DNA from: Leucobacter komagatae
Lineage (GTDB): Bacteria > Actinomycetota > Actinomycetes > Actinomycetales > Microbacteriaceae
Assembly: GCF_000834055.1 (NCBI RefSeq)
Contig: NZ_JXSQ01000010.1
Coordinates: 1-64,000, forward strand
Direction of reading: 5' to 3'
Length of the DNA stretch: 64,000 nt
Shown here: one piece after another, positions 10,148-18,995 of the stretch
Layout of the letters: every line of letters starts with the position of its first letter
How positions within the stretch are numbered: position 1 is the first letter of the stretch
Translations under genes and position numbers: made by a program
The notes under the pieces: generated by a model
Databases searched by the model: none
What the model was told of the DNA's origin: nothing
What the model saw: only the letters and a program-made list of their open reading frames with translations

Positions 10148-11260
10148 ATGCTCCCGCTTGCCGAGCTTCCACAGCTCCATGGCCTTCCCGAGACCGCCAC
10201 TGCGATCCTCGATGGTCTTGACGCGTTCGCCGTCATCCTCGACCGAGACCTCACCGCCGTCTACGCCAATGATGTCGCCAGACGGAGCGAGACCCCCACC
10301 GAGCTCGGTCTGCTCCGCACGATCGAGTTCCAGATCCGCGCACGCCGCGTTCTCGAGACAGGCACCCCCTCTCACCGCGACCCGCAGCCGGCTGACCCGG
10401 GAGCCCCCGTACGCACCCATGTCGTGCGCATCGAGCACGACTTTCTCGTTGTCATCGCGGAAGACCTCGGAGAGGCGCAGCGGCTCACCGCAATGCGGCG
10501 TGACTTCATCGCCAACGTCTCGCACGAGCTGAAGACCCCCATAGCCGCCGTCGGCCTCCTCGCCGAGGCGGTCAAGGAAGCCGCCGACGACCCCGAGCTG
10601 GTGCGCGAGTTCGCTGCGAGCCTGGTGAAGGAATCCAAACGGCTCGCCGACCTCTCGCGCGACATCATCCAGCTTTCAGAGGCACAGTCCACACTGCGCC
10701 CCGAGCACCTCGAAGAGGTCGATCTGCGGGCCGTCGTCGACGAGGAAATCGACGCCCACGAGAGCTTCGCTGAGCGGCGCGGCGTGAGCCTCTTCTTCAT
10801 CGACAGCTCCAACCTCAAACGATCCGCTGCGATCCACGGGCGAGCGAGTGCGATCTCGAGCGCCGTCGCGAACATCCTCAGCAATGCGATCCGCCACTCC
10901 CCCGAGGGCGCCTCGGTGCGGATCCGCATCGCGCACAAGAAGCGTCACTTCACCATCACCATCACCGATTCCGGGCCGGGCATTCCACCCGAACACCTCG
11001 AGCGCATTTTCGAGCGCTTTTACCGCGTCGACGGCGCACGCAGCCGCGAGGACGGCGGTACGGGTCTTGGGCTCAGCATCGCCAGGCACTCCCTGCGCGC
11101 ACACGGTGGCGACGTCACGGTGCGCTCAACGCCCGGCGAGGGATCCCGGTTCACGCTCTCATTCCCCCTGAACGATATTCCGAAGAAGAAACGTGCCAAG
11201 CGAGTGAAACGCACGCGCAAAGCCCTCCAGCAGCTCACAGACACGAAAGGACGCTCGTAG
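10148..11260 (+). CDS. senX3: Phosphate-sensing histidine kinase SenX3 (soluble form)
   Basis: Sensor kinase of 370 residues paired with RegX3 for phosphate starvation. A PAS-like segment (about 18-110, ILDGLDAFAVILDRDLTAVY) leads to the HisKA domain with phospho-acceptor His126 in NVSHELKTP. The ATPase boxes follow: N-box NILSNAIRHSPEG, DSGPGIPPEHLERIFERFYR and GGTGLGLSIARH. Mycobacterial SenX3 has two N-terminal membrane helices; none is visible here, and a stop at 10067 rules out a longer frame. It may depend on PhoU for contact with Pst. The stop overlaps the regX3 GTG by one base. Confidence 0.88.
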   Translation: MLPLAELPQLHGLPETATAILDGLDAFAVILDRDLTAVYANDVARRSETPTELGLLRTIEFQIRARRVLETGTPSHRDPQPADPGAPVRTHVVRIEHDFLVVIAEDLGEAQRLTAMRRDFIANVSHELKTPIAAVGLLAEAVKEAADDPELVREFAASLVKESKRLADLSRDIIQLSEAQSTLRPEHLEEVDLRAVVDEEIDAHESFAERRGVSLFFIDSSNLKRSAAIHGRASAISSAVANILSNAIRHSPEGASVRIRIAHKKRHFTITITDSGPGIPPEHLERIFERFYRVDGARSREDGGTGLGLSIARHSLRAHGGDVTVRSTPGEGSRFTLSFPLNDIPKKKRAKRVKRTRKALQQLTDTKGRS

Positions 11261-11958
11261 TGTCCCCAAATATCCTCCTCGTCGAAGACGAAGAGTCAAT
11301 CTCCAAGCCGCTCGCCTTTCTGCTCGAGCGCGAGGGATACAGCGTCTCAGTCGTCGACGACGGCAACAGCGCTGTGCGGGCGTTCAACACACACGGCGCG
11401 GACCTCGTGCTGCTCGATCTCATGCTCCCAGGGCTGCCGGGAACCGAGGTGTGCCGAGAGATTCGACAGCGCTCGCAGGTGCCCATCATCATGCTCACAG
11501 CGAAGGACAGCGAAATCGACATCGTCGTTGGGCTCGAGCTCGGCGCTGACGACTACGTGACAAAGCCATATTCGACGCGCGAGCTACTCGCACGCGTTCG
11601 CGCTGCGCTGCGCCGAGCGGTGCCCGTCGAGGATCAGGCAACGGATGACGACGAGGACGGTGGCGCACTCGAGTCAAACGGGGTACGTCTCGATACCGAC
11701 AGGCACACCGTGACCGTGCGCGGTACGGAGATCGCTATGCCGCTGCGCGAATTCGAGCTGCTCGAGCTCCTCATGCGTCACAGCGGTCGGGTGCTCACCC
11801 GCGGCCAGCTCATCGACCGGGTATGGGGCTCTGACTACTACGGCGACACCAAAACGCTTGACGTGCATGTCAAGCGTGTCCGCTCACGCATCGAGGAGGA
11901 GCCGGCACAGCCCAAGCTCATCTCGACCGTCCGCGGCGTCGGCTACCGCTTCGGCTAA
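11260..11958 (+). CDS. regX3: Response regulator RegX3 (OmpR/PhoB family)
   Basis: 232-residue response regulator. The receiver domain has the acidic pair (VEDEE), phospho-acceptor Asp53 in DLVLLDLMLPG, the Thr of IIMLTAKDS and the Lys of DDYVTKPY. The C-terminal winged helix includes MPLREFELLELLMRH, DYYGDTKTLDVHVKRVRSR and TVRGVGYRFG. The GTG start overlaps the senX3 stop. It probably binds the 11-nt repeats upstream of senX3 and activates phosphate-scavenging genes. Confidence 0.94.
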   Translation: MSPNILLVEDEESISKPLAFLLEREGYSVSVVDDGNSAVRAFNTHGADLVLLDLMLPGLPGTEVCREIRQRSQVPIIMLTAKDSEIDIVVGLELGADDYVTKPYSTRELLARVRAALRRAVPVEDQATDDDEDGGALESNGVRLDTDRHTVTVRGTEIAMPLREFELLELLMRHSGRVLTRGQLIDRVWGSDYYGDTKTLDVHVKRVRSRIEEEPAQPKLISTVRGVGYRFG

Positions 11959-11971
11959 CCCAGCTGAGACG

Positions 11972-12014
11972 CGAAACGGGCGCCAGGCGAGATTCTCGCT
12001 TGGCGCCCGTTTCG
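11972..12014. terminator. Terminator after regX3
   Basis: A stem of about 20 bp (cgaaacgggcgccaggcg with its partner cgcttggcgcccgtttcg, one G-T pair) and a short loop. It lies between regX3 and a converging lipoprotein gene, so it may work in both directions. Confidence 0.85.
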
Positions 12015-12044
12015 TGAGCCTGTCGGCAAAGCCGAGTAGTGCTG

Positions 12045-12674
12045 CTAGTCGGACTTCGTCGTGGCGGAATCCTGCAAGCTCAAGCGCTCAGTGAATTCGG
12101 CGACCGACTCGCCTGCAGCCTCAGCTGCGGCTTCGATCTCTTCCTCGGTCATCGCGGCGAGCTGCTCTGCGGTGATGTCGCCGAGCTGGCCGACGCCGGC
12201 CGGGAGCACGTAGTCCTGGTATTCCTTGAGCGTGCCATCGAGCAGCGGGATGTACTCGACAAGGTCGCCCGTGCCGTTGATGGTGAAGTACGTCTTCACC
12301 GTCTGACCGGCCTGCAGCCCACCGAGCGTTGCGACGATGACTTCCTCATCGCTTGCCGGGTTGCCGAACGAAGTAGTTCCGTCCGGGGCGACGAACTCGA
12401 CGGACGCGTCTGCGCCCTCGCTGTTCATGTTGAGCGACACCTGCGCGGGAGCTCCCGTGTTGTTCACCGCGGTGAACACCAGGTTGAAGTTTTCGCCCGT
12501 CTCGTCTGCGACGAGGATGATGTTCCGAAGCGCAACGCCTTCAGAGGTGACCTGCACGCCGTCGCTTGGGGCGTATTCGACGCCTGTTGCGTTGTGGGCA
12601 ATGAGGCTGCACCCGCTCATACCGAGCGTGAGCGCTGCTGCAAGCGCGAGTGAAGCGGCGATCCGATTCTTCAA
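12045..12674 (-). CDS. Predicted lipoprotein of unknown function
   Basis: 209 residues from a TTG start preceded by GGAGG at 5 nt; the longer open frame has no better start. A signal peptide ends in a lipobox (LTLGMSGCS), so the mature protein should be anchored on the outer membrane face at the Cys near residue 21. The middle is predicted beta-rich and resembles copper-chaperone-like or Ig-like folds only loosely (NIILVADETGENFNLVF). The C-terminus is acidic and helical (AAMTEEEIEAAAEAAGE). I do not recognise the family. It lies convergent with regX3 and divergent from carD. Confidence 0.7.
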   Translation of the reverse strand: MKNRIAASLALAAALTLGMSGCSLIAHNATGVEYAPSDGVQVTSEGVALRNIILVADETGENFNLVFTAVNNTGAPAQVSLNMNSEGADASVEFVAPDGTTSFGNPASDEEVIVATLGGLQAGQTVKTYFTINGTGDLVEYIPLLDGTLKEYQDYVLPAGVGQLGDITAEQLAAMTEEEIEAAAEAAGESVAEFTERLSLQDSATTKSD

Positions 12675-12853
12675 GAGGGCCTCCGAGCCGTGGATGAACT
12701 GAAACGTGCGCGCCCGAAGCACGCAGACCTGTGTCAATACTATCCCCCGAGAGGGTCACTTGCGACCCGACAGCACCGCATCGCAAGATACACCAGCCTC
12801 CGGGCAGCGAGCTGTGGTATTCTAGTGGTTGGTTTAACACAAGGAGCAACTCG

Positions 12854-13339
12854 ATGCAATTTGAGGTCGGAGAGACCGTCGTCTACCCCCACCACGGCGC
12901 AGCCAAGATCATCGAGGTGAAGAAGCGCAAACTCGGAGGCGAGGAGAAGCTCTTCCTGAAGCTTCAGGTCGATCAGGGAGACCTGACGATCGAGGTGCCT
13001 GCAGAGAACTGCGACCTCGTTGGCGTTCGCGACGTCATTGACCAGGAAGGCCTCAAGGAGGTGTTCGAGGTGCTCCGCACTCCGTTCACCGAGGAGCCGA
13101 CGAACTGGTCACGTCGCTTCAAGGCAAACACCGAGAAGCTTGCCTCTGGTGATGTCATCAAGGTTTCCGAGGTCGTTCGCGACCTGTGGCGCCGCGACCA
13201 GGAGGTTCGCTCGCTCTCAGCTGGAGAGAAGCGAATGCTCGCCAAGGCCCGTCAGATTCTCGTGTCAGAGCTTGCGCTCGCCGAGAAGACCGACGAGGAG
13301 AAGGCTGGCCTGATCCTCGACGAGGTACTCGCTTCCTAA
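12854..13339 (+). CDS. carD: CarD-family RNA polymerase-binding regulator
   Basis: 161-residue CarD protein, which stabilises the RNA polymerase open complex at many promoters, including rRNA. The N-terminal RNAP-interaction domain starts [19 protein letters not shown]. The C-terminal helical DNA-binding part includes [12 protein letters not shown] and [18 protein letters not shown], with the Trp that wedges the -10 region likely among [15 protein letters not shown] 8 nt before ATG 12854 sets the start; the frame is open further upstream without homology. In many relatives ispD-ispF follow; here a terminator and unrelated genes do. Confidence 0.93.
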   Translation: MQFEVGETVVYPHHGAAKIIEVKKRKLGGEEKLFLKLQVDQGDLTIEVPAENCDLVGVRDVIDQEGLKEVFEVLRTPFTEEPTNWSRRFKANTEKLASGDVIKVSEVVRDLWRRDQEVRSLSAGEKRMLAKARQILVSELALAEKTDEEKAGLILDEVLAS

Positions 13340-13368
13340 CCAGAGAAGTTGTGCGCTGCGCGCACCCA

Positions 13369-13405
13369 GATGGCCCCGATCGTGCACCGCACGGCCGGGG
13401 CCATC
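13369..13405 (+). terminator. carD terminator
   Basis: A 10-bp stem (gatggccccg / cggggccatc) with a 17-nt loop, 30 nt after the carD stop. The rest of the 160-nt gap to the next gene holds only GC-rich sequence. Confidence 0.65.
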
Positions 13406-13499
13406 GGCTTATGCGCGCGCTGCGCGCTGCGCAGGCCGGGCAGCATCACGCCCCGCCGCACCCCACCCCTGACAACCAGCACTCCGCCCGCCCGGGGAT

Positions 13500-13850
13500 T
13501 CAGCCCATGCGAAGCTCACTAGGGCTCGGTTGCGTGAGTGTCCTGCGCGAGTTGAAGAGATCCGGCCGCCCGTAGTCGGCGTAGCTCACGGTGACCTCAC
13601 CCGGACGCGCCTCGACGATCCGCACGGTCACCCAGTCCTCACCCTCGCGAGCCTCCCAGCGCTCGGCGAGGTATCCGAGGCCGTTGCCCAACAAGAACGC
13701 TTCGGCAGCGGCTCTGGATCGCGGCGTAGCGAGCGGCGACCCGAACACCGCGCATGGCACCCAGAGGCCCGGCTCGGATTCCCGGAGCTGGCCAATCAGT
13801 TCGCCGTCGTCACGGTACACCTCGCCTGCGCGGCCTGCGTGTTCAGACAT
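13500..13850 (-). CDS. Hypothetical protein, 116 aa
   Basis: Small soluble protein of 116 residues starting MSEHAGRAGEVYRDDGEL. I prefer ATG 13850 because GGAGGAG lies just upstream; six more codons are open. No signal peptide or membrane segment is visible. The sequence looks like a mixed alpha/beta fold (LWVPCAVFGSPLATPRSR, VTVRIVEARPGEVTVSYADY). I do not recognise a family. It lies 37 bp downstream of the hydrolase gene stop on the same strand and may be its operon partner. Confidence 0.65.
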   Translation of the reverse strand: MSEHAGRAGEVYRDDGELIGQLRESEPGLWVPCAVFGSPLATPRSRAAAEAFLLGNGLGYLAERWEAREGEDWVTVRIVEARPGEVTVSYADYGRPDLFNSRRTLTQPSPSELRMG

Positions 13851-13887
13851 GCTGCTCCTCCGATCCACTTACGCAATACCTACTCCC

Positions 13888-14841
13888 TTACGTGTGTTCG
13901 CTCGCATTCGGCTCCGCGCGGCCTCCCAATGCGCCGCCGCGGAGCCAGTCGACCGATGGCGCCCACAGCGAATCCCTGAACCGATCGTGGAAGACGCCGA
14001 GGTGACCGATCTCTTCGACCCCGAGCTCCGCGGGCGAAACCGAGCACCGTTCGATGCTCGCGCTGCGCAAGTAGCCGAGGAGCCGTTCGGTGGCTGCCCC
14101 CGTCGCGAATGGATCGTCGGTTGCGGCAACCGCGAGGACATCGAAGTCGAGCGTTGACACACGCTCCATCACCTCGCGCCCACCCCGCCCTATGGTGTCA
14201 GCAAAGTTCGCCCGGCCCCGAGCCCAATCGAAGGCAACACCACGCGGCATGTCCTCCATCCAGCCGAGCCTGCGCCCGGGCAGGTAACCTGCGGCTGCCG
14301 CAACTGCCGGCATCGCGAGGTGCCAGCGAAACAGTGCCCGCGGGTTCCGTGCCGCGTAGTCCCGCCAGTGCGCATGCTGCGCACCCACCATGAGGAGGCG
14401 CTCGACCGCGGCAGCACGCGGCGCAATACACACCCCGATCCCTCCGAAGCTGTGCCCAACAGCGACGATCCTTCTGCCCGGCCCATCGCCCTCCGCCCAG
14501 GCGATAACCGCATCGATATCGAGGGTGCCCCACTCGTGCCACCGGGTGCGCATCGCTCTGAGGCCTGCGGAGCCGCCAGCCGGGGCGGACCGGCCGATCC
14601 CCCGATAGTCAGCCACCACCGCTGCCACACCCCGCGACGCGAGGTAGTCGGCGTAGCGCCAATAGTACGACGCCTTTGCGCCGGTCGCCGTTGTGATGAC
14701 CGCGGTGACACCGAGGTCCGTCCCCGCGTGCGGCCTGAATACGCGACCGGCAAGGCGGTAACCGTCGGCGCAGGGAATCGAGACGTCGACGCCCGGCTTC
14801 TTGGCCTGCCGCGTGTGCTCCGCGGGCTCGTTCACGCTCAT
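13888..14841 (-). CDS. Alpha/beta-hydrolase
   Basis: 317-residue alpha/beta-hydrolase fold protein. The nucleophile elbow is GHSFGG (serine), the oxyanion region is near TTATGAKASYYWRYADYL, a candidate acid is in AVAATDDPFA and a candidate base His is in EIGHLGVFHDRF. The substrate is unknown; the closest theme is the serine aminopeptidase/lysophospholipase type. GGAGG precedes the ATG. No signal peptide is present, so it is cytosolic. Confidence 0.85.
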   Translation of the reverse strand: MSVNEPAEHTRQAKKPGVDVSIPCADGYRLAGRVFRPHAGTDLGVTAVITTATGAKASYYWRYADYLASRGVAAVVADYRGIGRSAPAGGSAGLRAMRTRWHEWGTLDIDAVIAWAEGDGPGRRIVAVGHSFGGIGVCIAPRAAAVERLLMVGAQHAHWRDYAARNPRALFRWHLAMPAVAAAAGYLPGRRLGWMEDMPRGVAFDWARGRANFADTIGRGGREVMERVSTLDFDVLAVAATDDPFATGAATERLLGYLRSASIERCSVSPAELGVEEIGHLGVFHDRFRDSLWAPSVDWLRGGALGGRAEPNASEHT

Positions 14842-14892
14842 GCTGCCCCTCCGTCGGTGTGGGGCAATCGTAACCCGGTGTTGCGCAGCACA

Positions 14893-14941
14893 ACAGAACG
14901 GCTTGGGTGTGCGACTAAGTCACACACCCAAGCCGTTCTGT
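14893..14941. terminator. Terminator downstream of proS
   Basis: A perfect 19-bp stem (14893-14911 with 14923-14941) around an 11-nt loop, in the gap between the proS stop and the start of the a/b-hydrolase gene, both on the minus strand. Confidence 0.85.
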
Positions 14942-14998
14942 ACAACCGGGTGCCACCGGGGCCCGCCGGGTCCCGCCAGCGCGAGGCGAGCTGCCGCC

Positions 14999-16762
14999 CT
15001 ACGCGAAGAGCGCGGGAACCTCCGACAGGGCGACCTTCTCCTTGGTGCCGGCGGCGCGGTCCCAGACCTCGGCGAAGCCCTCGGCTGCGTCGCGGCCGAC
15101 GACGACAACGCGTGGCACCCCGATGAGCTCGGCGTCGCCAAACTTCACGCCTGGCGAGACCTTCGGGCGGTCGTCGAACATCACGTCGACGCGAGCGTCT
15201 GCGAGGGTCGCAACGAGCGACTCGGCGATCTCGATGATCGCGGGGTCCTTGCCGGTCGCCACAACGTGCACGTCGAACGGCGCGATCGCGCGTGGCCAGA
15301 GGAGGCCGCGCTCGTCGTTGTTGAGCTCAGCGAGCGCCGCGAGGATGCGGGTGACGCCGATGCCGTACGAGCCCATGGTCACGGTGACAAGCTTGCCGTT
15401 CTCGTCGAGCACCTTGAGGCCGAGCGCGTCGGCGTACTTACGGCCGAGCTGGAAGACGTGGCCGATCTCCATGCCGCGCGCGGTCTCGATGGGGCCAGAG
15501 CCGTCGGGTGCGGGGTCACCCTCGCGCACGGTAGCGATCTCGGCGACGCCGTCTGCCGTGAAGTCGCGGCCGGCGACAAGGAAGGCGACGTGCTTCTCGT
15601 GCTCGTTTGCGCCCGTGATCCAGGTGGTCCCTGGCACGACGCGGGGATCGAGCAGGTACTGCACGCCCGAGGAGCCCTCGAGGCCGAGTACGGGTGCGCC
15701 GGCGGCGCCAGGCCCGATGTAGCCCTTGACGAGGCCGGGGTGCTTCGCGAAGTCTGCTGCCGTTGCTGGCTCGACCTCGCAGTTCGGGAACGCAACCTCG
15801 ACGCGCTTCATGTCCGCGTCGCGGTCGCCCGGAATACCGACGACGACGAGCGAGCGCTCGCCCTCAAGGTCGGTGACGGCGAGCACGACGTTCTTGAGCG
15901 TGTCGGCGGCGGTCCACGCGCGACCGTCCTCGCGCGGCAGCACGGCGTTCGCGTGCGCGACGAGGGTGTCAATCGTTGGGGTGTCTGGCGAATCGAACAC
16001 GACGGCCGCTGGCTGCCCCTCAATGGGGAGCGACTCGGGGATCGGGGTCGCGTACGCCTCGACGTTGGCCGCGTAACCGCCTGCCGAGCGCACGAAGGTG
16101 TCCTCGCCGATCGCGATGGGCAGCAGGAACTCCTCCGAGCGCGATCCACCCATTGCGCCGGCATCAGCGGCGACGATGACGTATTCGAGGCCGAGGCGCG
16201 TGAAGATGCGCTCGTACGCATCGCGCTGCTTCTGGTAGGCGGCGTCGAGGCCCTCGTCGGTGGTGTCGAACGAGTACGCGTCCTTCATCGTGAACTCGCG
16301 GCCGCGCAGCAGTCCTGCGCGGGGGCGTGCCTCGTCGCGGTACTTGTCCTGGATCTGGAAGAGCTGCAGCGGCAGGTCCTTGTACGACGTGACGATGTCC
16401 TTCACGAGGGTCGTGAAGACTTCCTCGTGGGTGGGCGCGAGGAGGTAGTCGGCGCCGTGCCGATCCTTCAGGCGGAACATGTTGTCGCCGTATTCCTCCC
16501 AGCGACCGCTCGCCTCGTACGGCTCGCGCGGCAGCAGCGCCGGGAAGTGCACCTCGTGGGCGCCAGCGGCGGCCATCTCCTCGCGAACGATCTGCTCGAT
16601 CTTCGCCTTCACCCTGAGGCCGAGTGGCAGCCAGGCAAACACGCCCGGCGCCTGGCGCCGGATGTAGCCCGCCCGCAGGAGCAGTTTGTGGCTTCGGGCC
16701 TCCTCATCAGAGGGGTCCTCGCGCAGAGTCTTAAGAAAGTATGAGCTGAGCCGTGTGATCAC
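14999..16762 (-). CDS. proS: Prolyl-tRNA synthetase
   Basis: Class II synthetase of 587 residues that charges tRNA-Pro. It has the bacterial plan: the N-terminal catalytic core ([20 protein letters not shown]; motif 2 region [20 protein letters not shown]), a central insertion editing domain (about 225-405), motif 3 ([16 protein letters not shown]) and an anticodon-binding domain. The start is GTG with TAGCAT 6 nt upstream. It shares a 28-bp intergenic region with the divergent mannosyltransferase gene. Confidence 0.95.
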   Translation of the reverse strand: MITRLSSYFLKTLREDPSDEEARSHKLLLRAGYIRRQAPGVFAWLPLGLRVKAKIEQIVREEMAAAGAHEVHFPALLPREPYEASGRWEEYGDNMFRLKDRHGADYLLAPTHEEVFTTLVKDIVTSYKDLPLQLFQIQDKYRDEARPRAGLLRGREFTMKDAYSFDTTDEGLDAAYQKQRDAYERIFTRLGLEYVIVAADAGAMGGSRSEEFLLPIAIGEDTFVRSAGGYAANVEAYATPIPESLPIEGQPAAVVFDSPDTPTIDTLVAHANAVLPREDGRAWTAADTLKNVVLAVTDLEGERSLVVVGIPGDRDADMKRVEVAFPNCEVEPATAADFAKHPGLVKGYIGPGAAGAPVLGLEGSSGVQYLLDPRVVPGTTWITGANEHEKHVAFLVAGRDFTADGVAEIATVREGDPAPDGSGPIETARGMEIGHVFQLGRKYADALGLKVLDENGKLVTVTMGSYGIGVTRILAALAELNNDERGLLWPRAIAPFDVHVVATGKDPAIIEIAESLVATLADARVDVMFDDRPKVSPGVKFGDAELIGVPRVVVVGRDAAEGFAEVWDRAAGTKEKVALSEVPALFA

Positions 16763-16768
16763 TCTCCC

Positions 16769-16784
16769 ATGCTAGCCGTAGGCT
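16769..16784. promoter_or_regulatory. Back-to-back -10 hexamers of proS and pmt
   Basis: TAGCAT on the minus strand (16774-16769) lies 6 nt from the proS GTG, and TAGGCT on the plus strand (16779-16784) lies 6 nt from the pmt ATG. Both promoters fit in 28 bp, so each -35 must lie inside the coding sequence of the other gene. Confidence 0.6.
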
Positions 16785-16790
16785 GAGCAT

Positions 16791-18308
16791 ATGCCGGGCA
16801 GATTGCACAGGCGTTCGCGCGTTATCGCCACCATCGGTGTCTTCGCTGTGCTCGCACTCGCAGCGCTGTTGCGGTTCTGGGCGCTCGGCAGGCCAGGCAC
16901 GCTCGTGTTCGACGAGCTCTACTACGTGCGCGACGCCGTCACACAGCTCGCCAACGGATTCCCTACGTCGTGGCCAGACGACGACCCGAGCATGGCGACC
17001 CCATTCACGGACGACGCTTCGTTCGCGGTTCACCCGCCACTGGGGAAGTGGATCATTGCCCTCGGACTCCTCGTGTTTGGCGATGGCAGCTGGGGGTGGC
17101 GCGCTGGAGTGGCACTCACGGGCGTGGTGACGGTCGGGCTCACCATGCTGCTCGGGTGGCGGATCAGTCGAAGCACGGTTGTCGCACTCCTCGCGGGCCT
17201 GTTTCTCGCGGTCGACGGCGTCCACGTGGTGCTGACCAGGGTCGGATTGCTCGACGGCATTCTTGCGGCGTTTGTCGTGCTCGGCGCGTTGTTCATGTGG
17301 CGCGACCATGAGCGGGTCGTGGATCGCACTCGGCTCACCGCCTCCGGAATCGCGGTGCAGTGGTCGAGGCCGTGGTTGTTCGCTGCCGCGATTGCGTTCG
17401 GTTGCGCCGCGTCGGTGAAGTGGTCTGGGCTCTACCCACTCGCTGCATTCCTGCTCCTCACCGCAGCGCGCGACCTGCTGGTGCGGGTTGTTGCCGCGAG
17501 GGAGGCAGCGCGGACGCTCGGGGTCACCGCCGATCTTGCGCTGCACCGGCACGCGAGCACAGCCCGAGCGCTAGGGCGATGGACGCGGCAGGCGTTCGCG
17601 ACAGGTGTGATTGCGTTGCCAACCGCCGCGGCCGTGTACGTCGCGAGCTGGGCCGGGTGGATCCTGACAACTGGCGGCTGGGGCCGCGCGGACGGGCCGT
17701 GGCCAAGCGCGCTTTGGCAGTACCACGTCGGCATGTTCGAGTGGCACTCCACGCTGTCTGCGCCCCACCCGTATCAGGCGCATCCGCTCTCCTGGCCACT
17801 GGGGCTCCGCCCCACCGCGATGTACCACGAGGTCCTTGACGGCGGGCTCACCGCAACCATCTCGCCGCTGCCGAACATCCTCATCACCTGGGGCGGCGTT
17901 GCTGCGCTCATCCTCCTCACCATCTGGGGCTTCAGGGCACTCATGCGCCCACGGGAGCTCGTGCGACGGAGCCCGGTGCTCGGGGCAGGCGCGTTCGCTG
18001 CCGCGTTCGTCGTCACCGGCTACCTGTCTGGCTGGCTGCCGTGGGTGCTCACCCTTTCCCGTTCGGCCGTGTTTCAGTTCTATGCGGTGGTGCTCACACC
18101 GTTCTCCGCGGTCGCCCTGGCGCTCGTGATCGGAGTGATTTGTCGCCGTCGCGGCGGTCGCGACGAGGTCGCCGGCAGGCGGATCGCTGTCGGGATCTTC
18201 GTCGCCGCAGCAGTGATTGTCTCGGTGCTGTTCTTCCCCGTCTGGTCGGCCATGCCCGTCCCAGAGTGGTTCTGGCGCTGGCATCTGTGGCTCCCTGGTT
18301 GGGTCTAG
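16791..18308 (+). CDS. pmt: Dolichyl/polyprenyl-phosphate-mannose protein mannosyltransferase (GT39, Pmt)
   Basis: Integral membrane O-mannosyltransferase of 505 residues; transfers mannose from polyprenyl-phosphate-mannose to Ser/Thr of proteins during export. The catalytic acidic loop follows the first helix: LVFDELYYVRDA. About ten hydrophobic segments are visible (such as 10-27, 110-135, 137-153, 191-207, 361-378, 400-420, 445-462, 470-488). The conserved HPPLGKWII and WSGLYPLAAF blocks support family GT39. Leaderless ATG start. It converges with the LuxR-type regulator gene without a clear terminator. Confidence 0.92.
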   Translation: MPGRLHRRSRVIATIGVFAVLALAALLRFWALGRPGTLVFDELYYVRDAVTQLANGFPTSWPDDDPSMATPFTDDASFAVHPPLGKWIIALGLLVFGDGSWGWRAGVALTGVVTVGLTMLLGWRISRSTVVALLAGLFLAVDGVHVVLTRVGLLDGILAAFVVLGALFMWRDHERVVDRTRLTASGIAVQWSRPWLFAAAIAFGCAASVKWSGLYPLAAFLLLTAARDLLVRVVAAREAARTLGVTADLALHRHASTARALGRWTRQAFATGVIALPTAAAVYVASWAGWILTTGGWGRADGPWPSALWQYHVGMFEWHSTLSAPHPYQAHPLSWPLGLRPTAMYHEVLDGGLTATISPLPNILITWGGVAALILLTIWGFRALMRPRELVRRSPVLGAGAFAAAFVVTGYLSGWLPWVLTLSRSAVFQFYAVVLTPFSAVALALVIGVICRRRGGRDEVAGRRIAVGIFVAAAVIVSVLFFPVWSAMPVPEWFWRWHLWLPGWV

Positions 18309-18326
18309 CCAGGTTCGGGTGTGCGG

Positions 18327-18995
18327 CTACAGCAGACGCTTCGAGAGCGCCCAGGCGGTGAGCTCGTGTCGGTTCGAGAGCTGCAGCTTACGCAGCACGC
18401 TCGACACGTGAGTCTCCACGGTCTTGACGGAGAGGAAAAGCTCCGCCGCGACCTCCTTGTAGGCATAGCCGCGTGCGATCATGCGCATGACCTCCTGCTC
18501 ACGCGCGGTGAGCCGGTCGAGCTCGTCATCGGCAGCGGCAGTCTCTCCGAGTCCCGTGCCGAACGCGTCGAGCACGAATCCCGCGAGGCGAGGTGAGAAG
18601 ACCGCGTCGCCGCCCCGCACGCGGAGCGCGGCGGCCGTGACCTCAGCGCCGGAAGCTGTCTTGGTGAGGTAGCCGCGCGCTCCGGCCCTGATCACGTTGA
18701 CGACGTCGTCCGCAGCGTCTGAGACGCTGAGGGCGAGGAACTTGGTTGCCGGTGTGACTGCGGCGAGGCGCTGCAGTACCTCGGCACCGCCCCCGCCAGC
18801 GCCTCCCGGAAGGTGCACGTCGAGCAGCACGACGTCTGGCGCGACACCCGGGATCAATGCGACGGCCTCGTCGACGGTAGCGGCTTCGCCAACGACCTCG
18901 ATCTCTTGGCCGAGCTCGGCACGCAGGCCGGTGCGAAAAATCTGGTGATCGTCGACGATCACGACGCGGATCGCCGCGGGGCTCTCTTCGGTCAC
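18327..18995 (-). CDS. LuxR/NarL-family response regulator
   Basis: 222-residue response regulator. The receiver has the acidic pair VDDHQ, phospho-acceptor Asp59 (DVVLLDVHLPG) and Lys in RGYLTKTASG. A Gly-rich insertion (GGAGGGGAEVL) lengthens the loop after the Asp. The C-terminal LuxR helix-turn-helix is LTAREQEVMRMIARGYAYKE with VKTVETHVSSVLRKL. Its GTG start overlaps the kinase stop by 4 nt, so the two make a coupled two-component system. Targets are probably the adjacent PspC genes. Confidence 0.92.
   Translation of the reverse strand: MTEESPAAIRVVIVDDHQIFRTGLRAELGQEIEVVGEAATVDEAVALIPGVAPDVVLLDVHLPGGAGGGGAEVLQRLAAVTPATKFLALSVSDAADDVVNVIRAGARGYLTKTASGAEVTAAALRVRGGDAVFSPRLAGFVLDAFGTGLGETAAADDELDRLTAREQEVMRMIARGYAYKEVAAELFLSVKTVETHVSSVLRKLQLSNRHELTAWALSKRLL

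Noticed and set aside
14801-16744. A 647-codon plus-strand open frame opposite proS
   Set aside because: It is the GC-driven mirror of proS, whose class II synthetase motifs are unambiguous. The antisense product has no recognisable domain.
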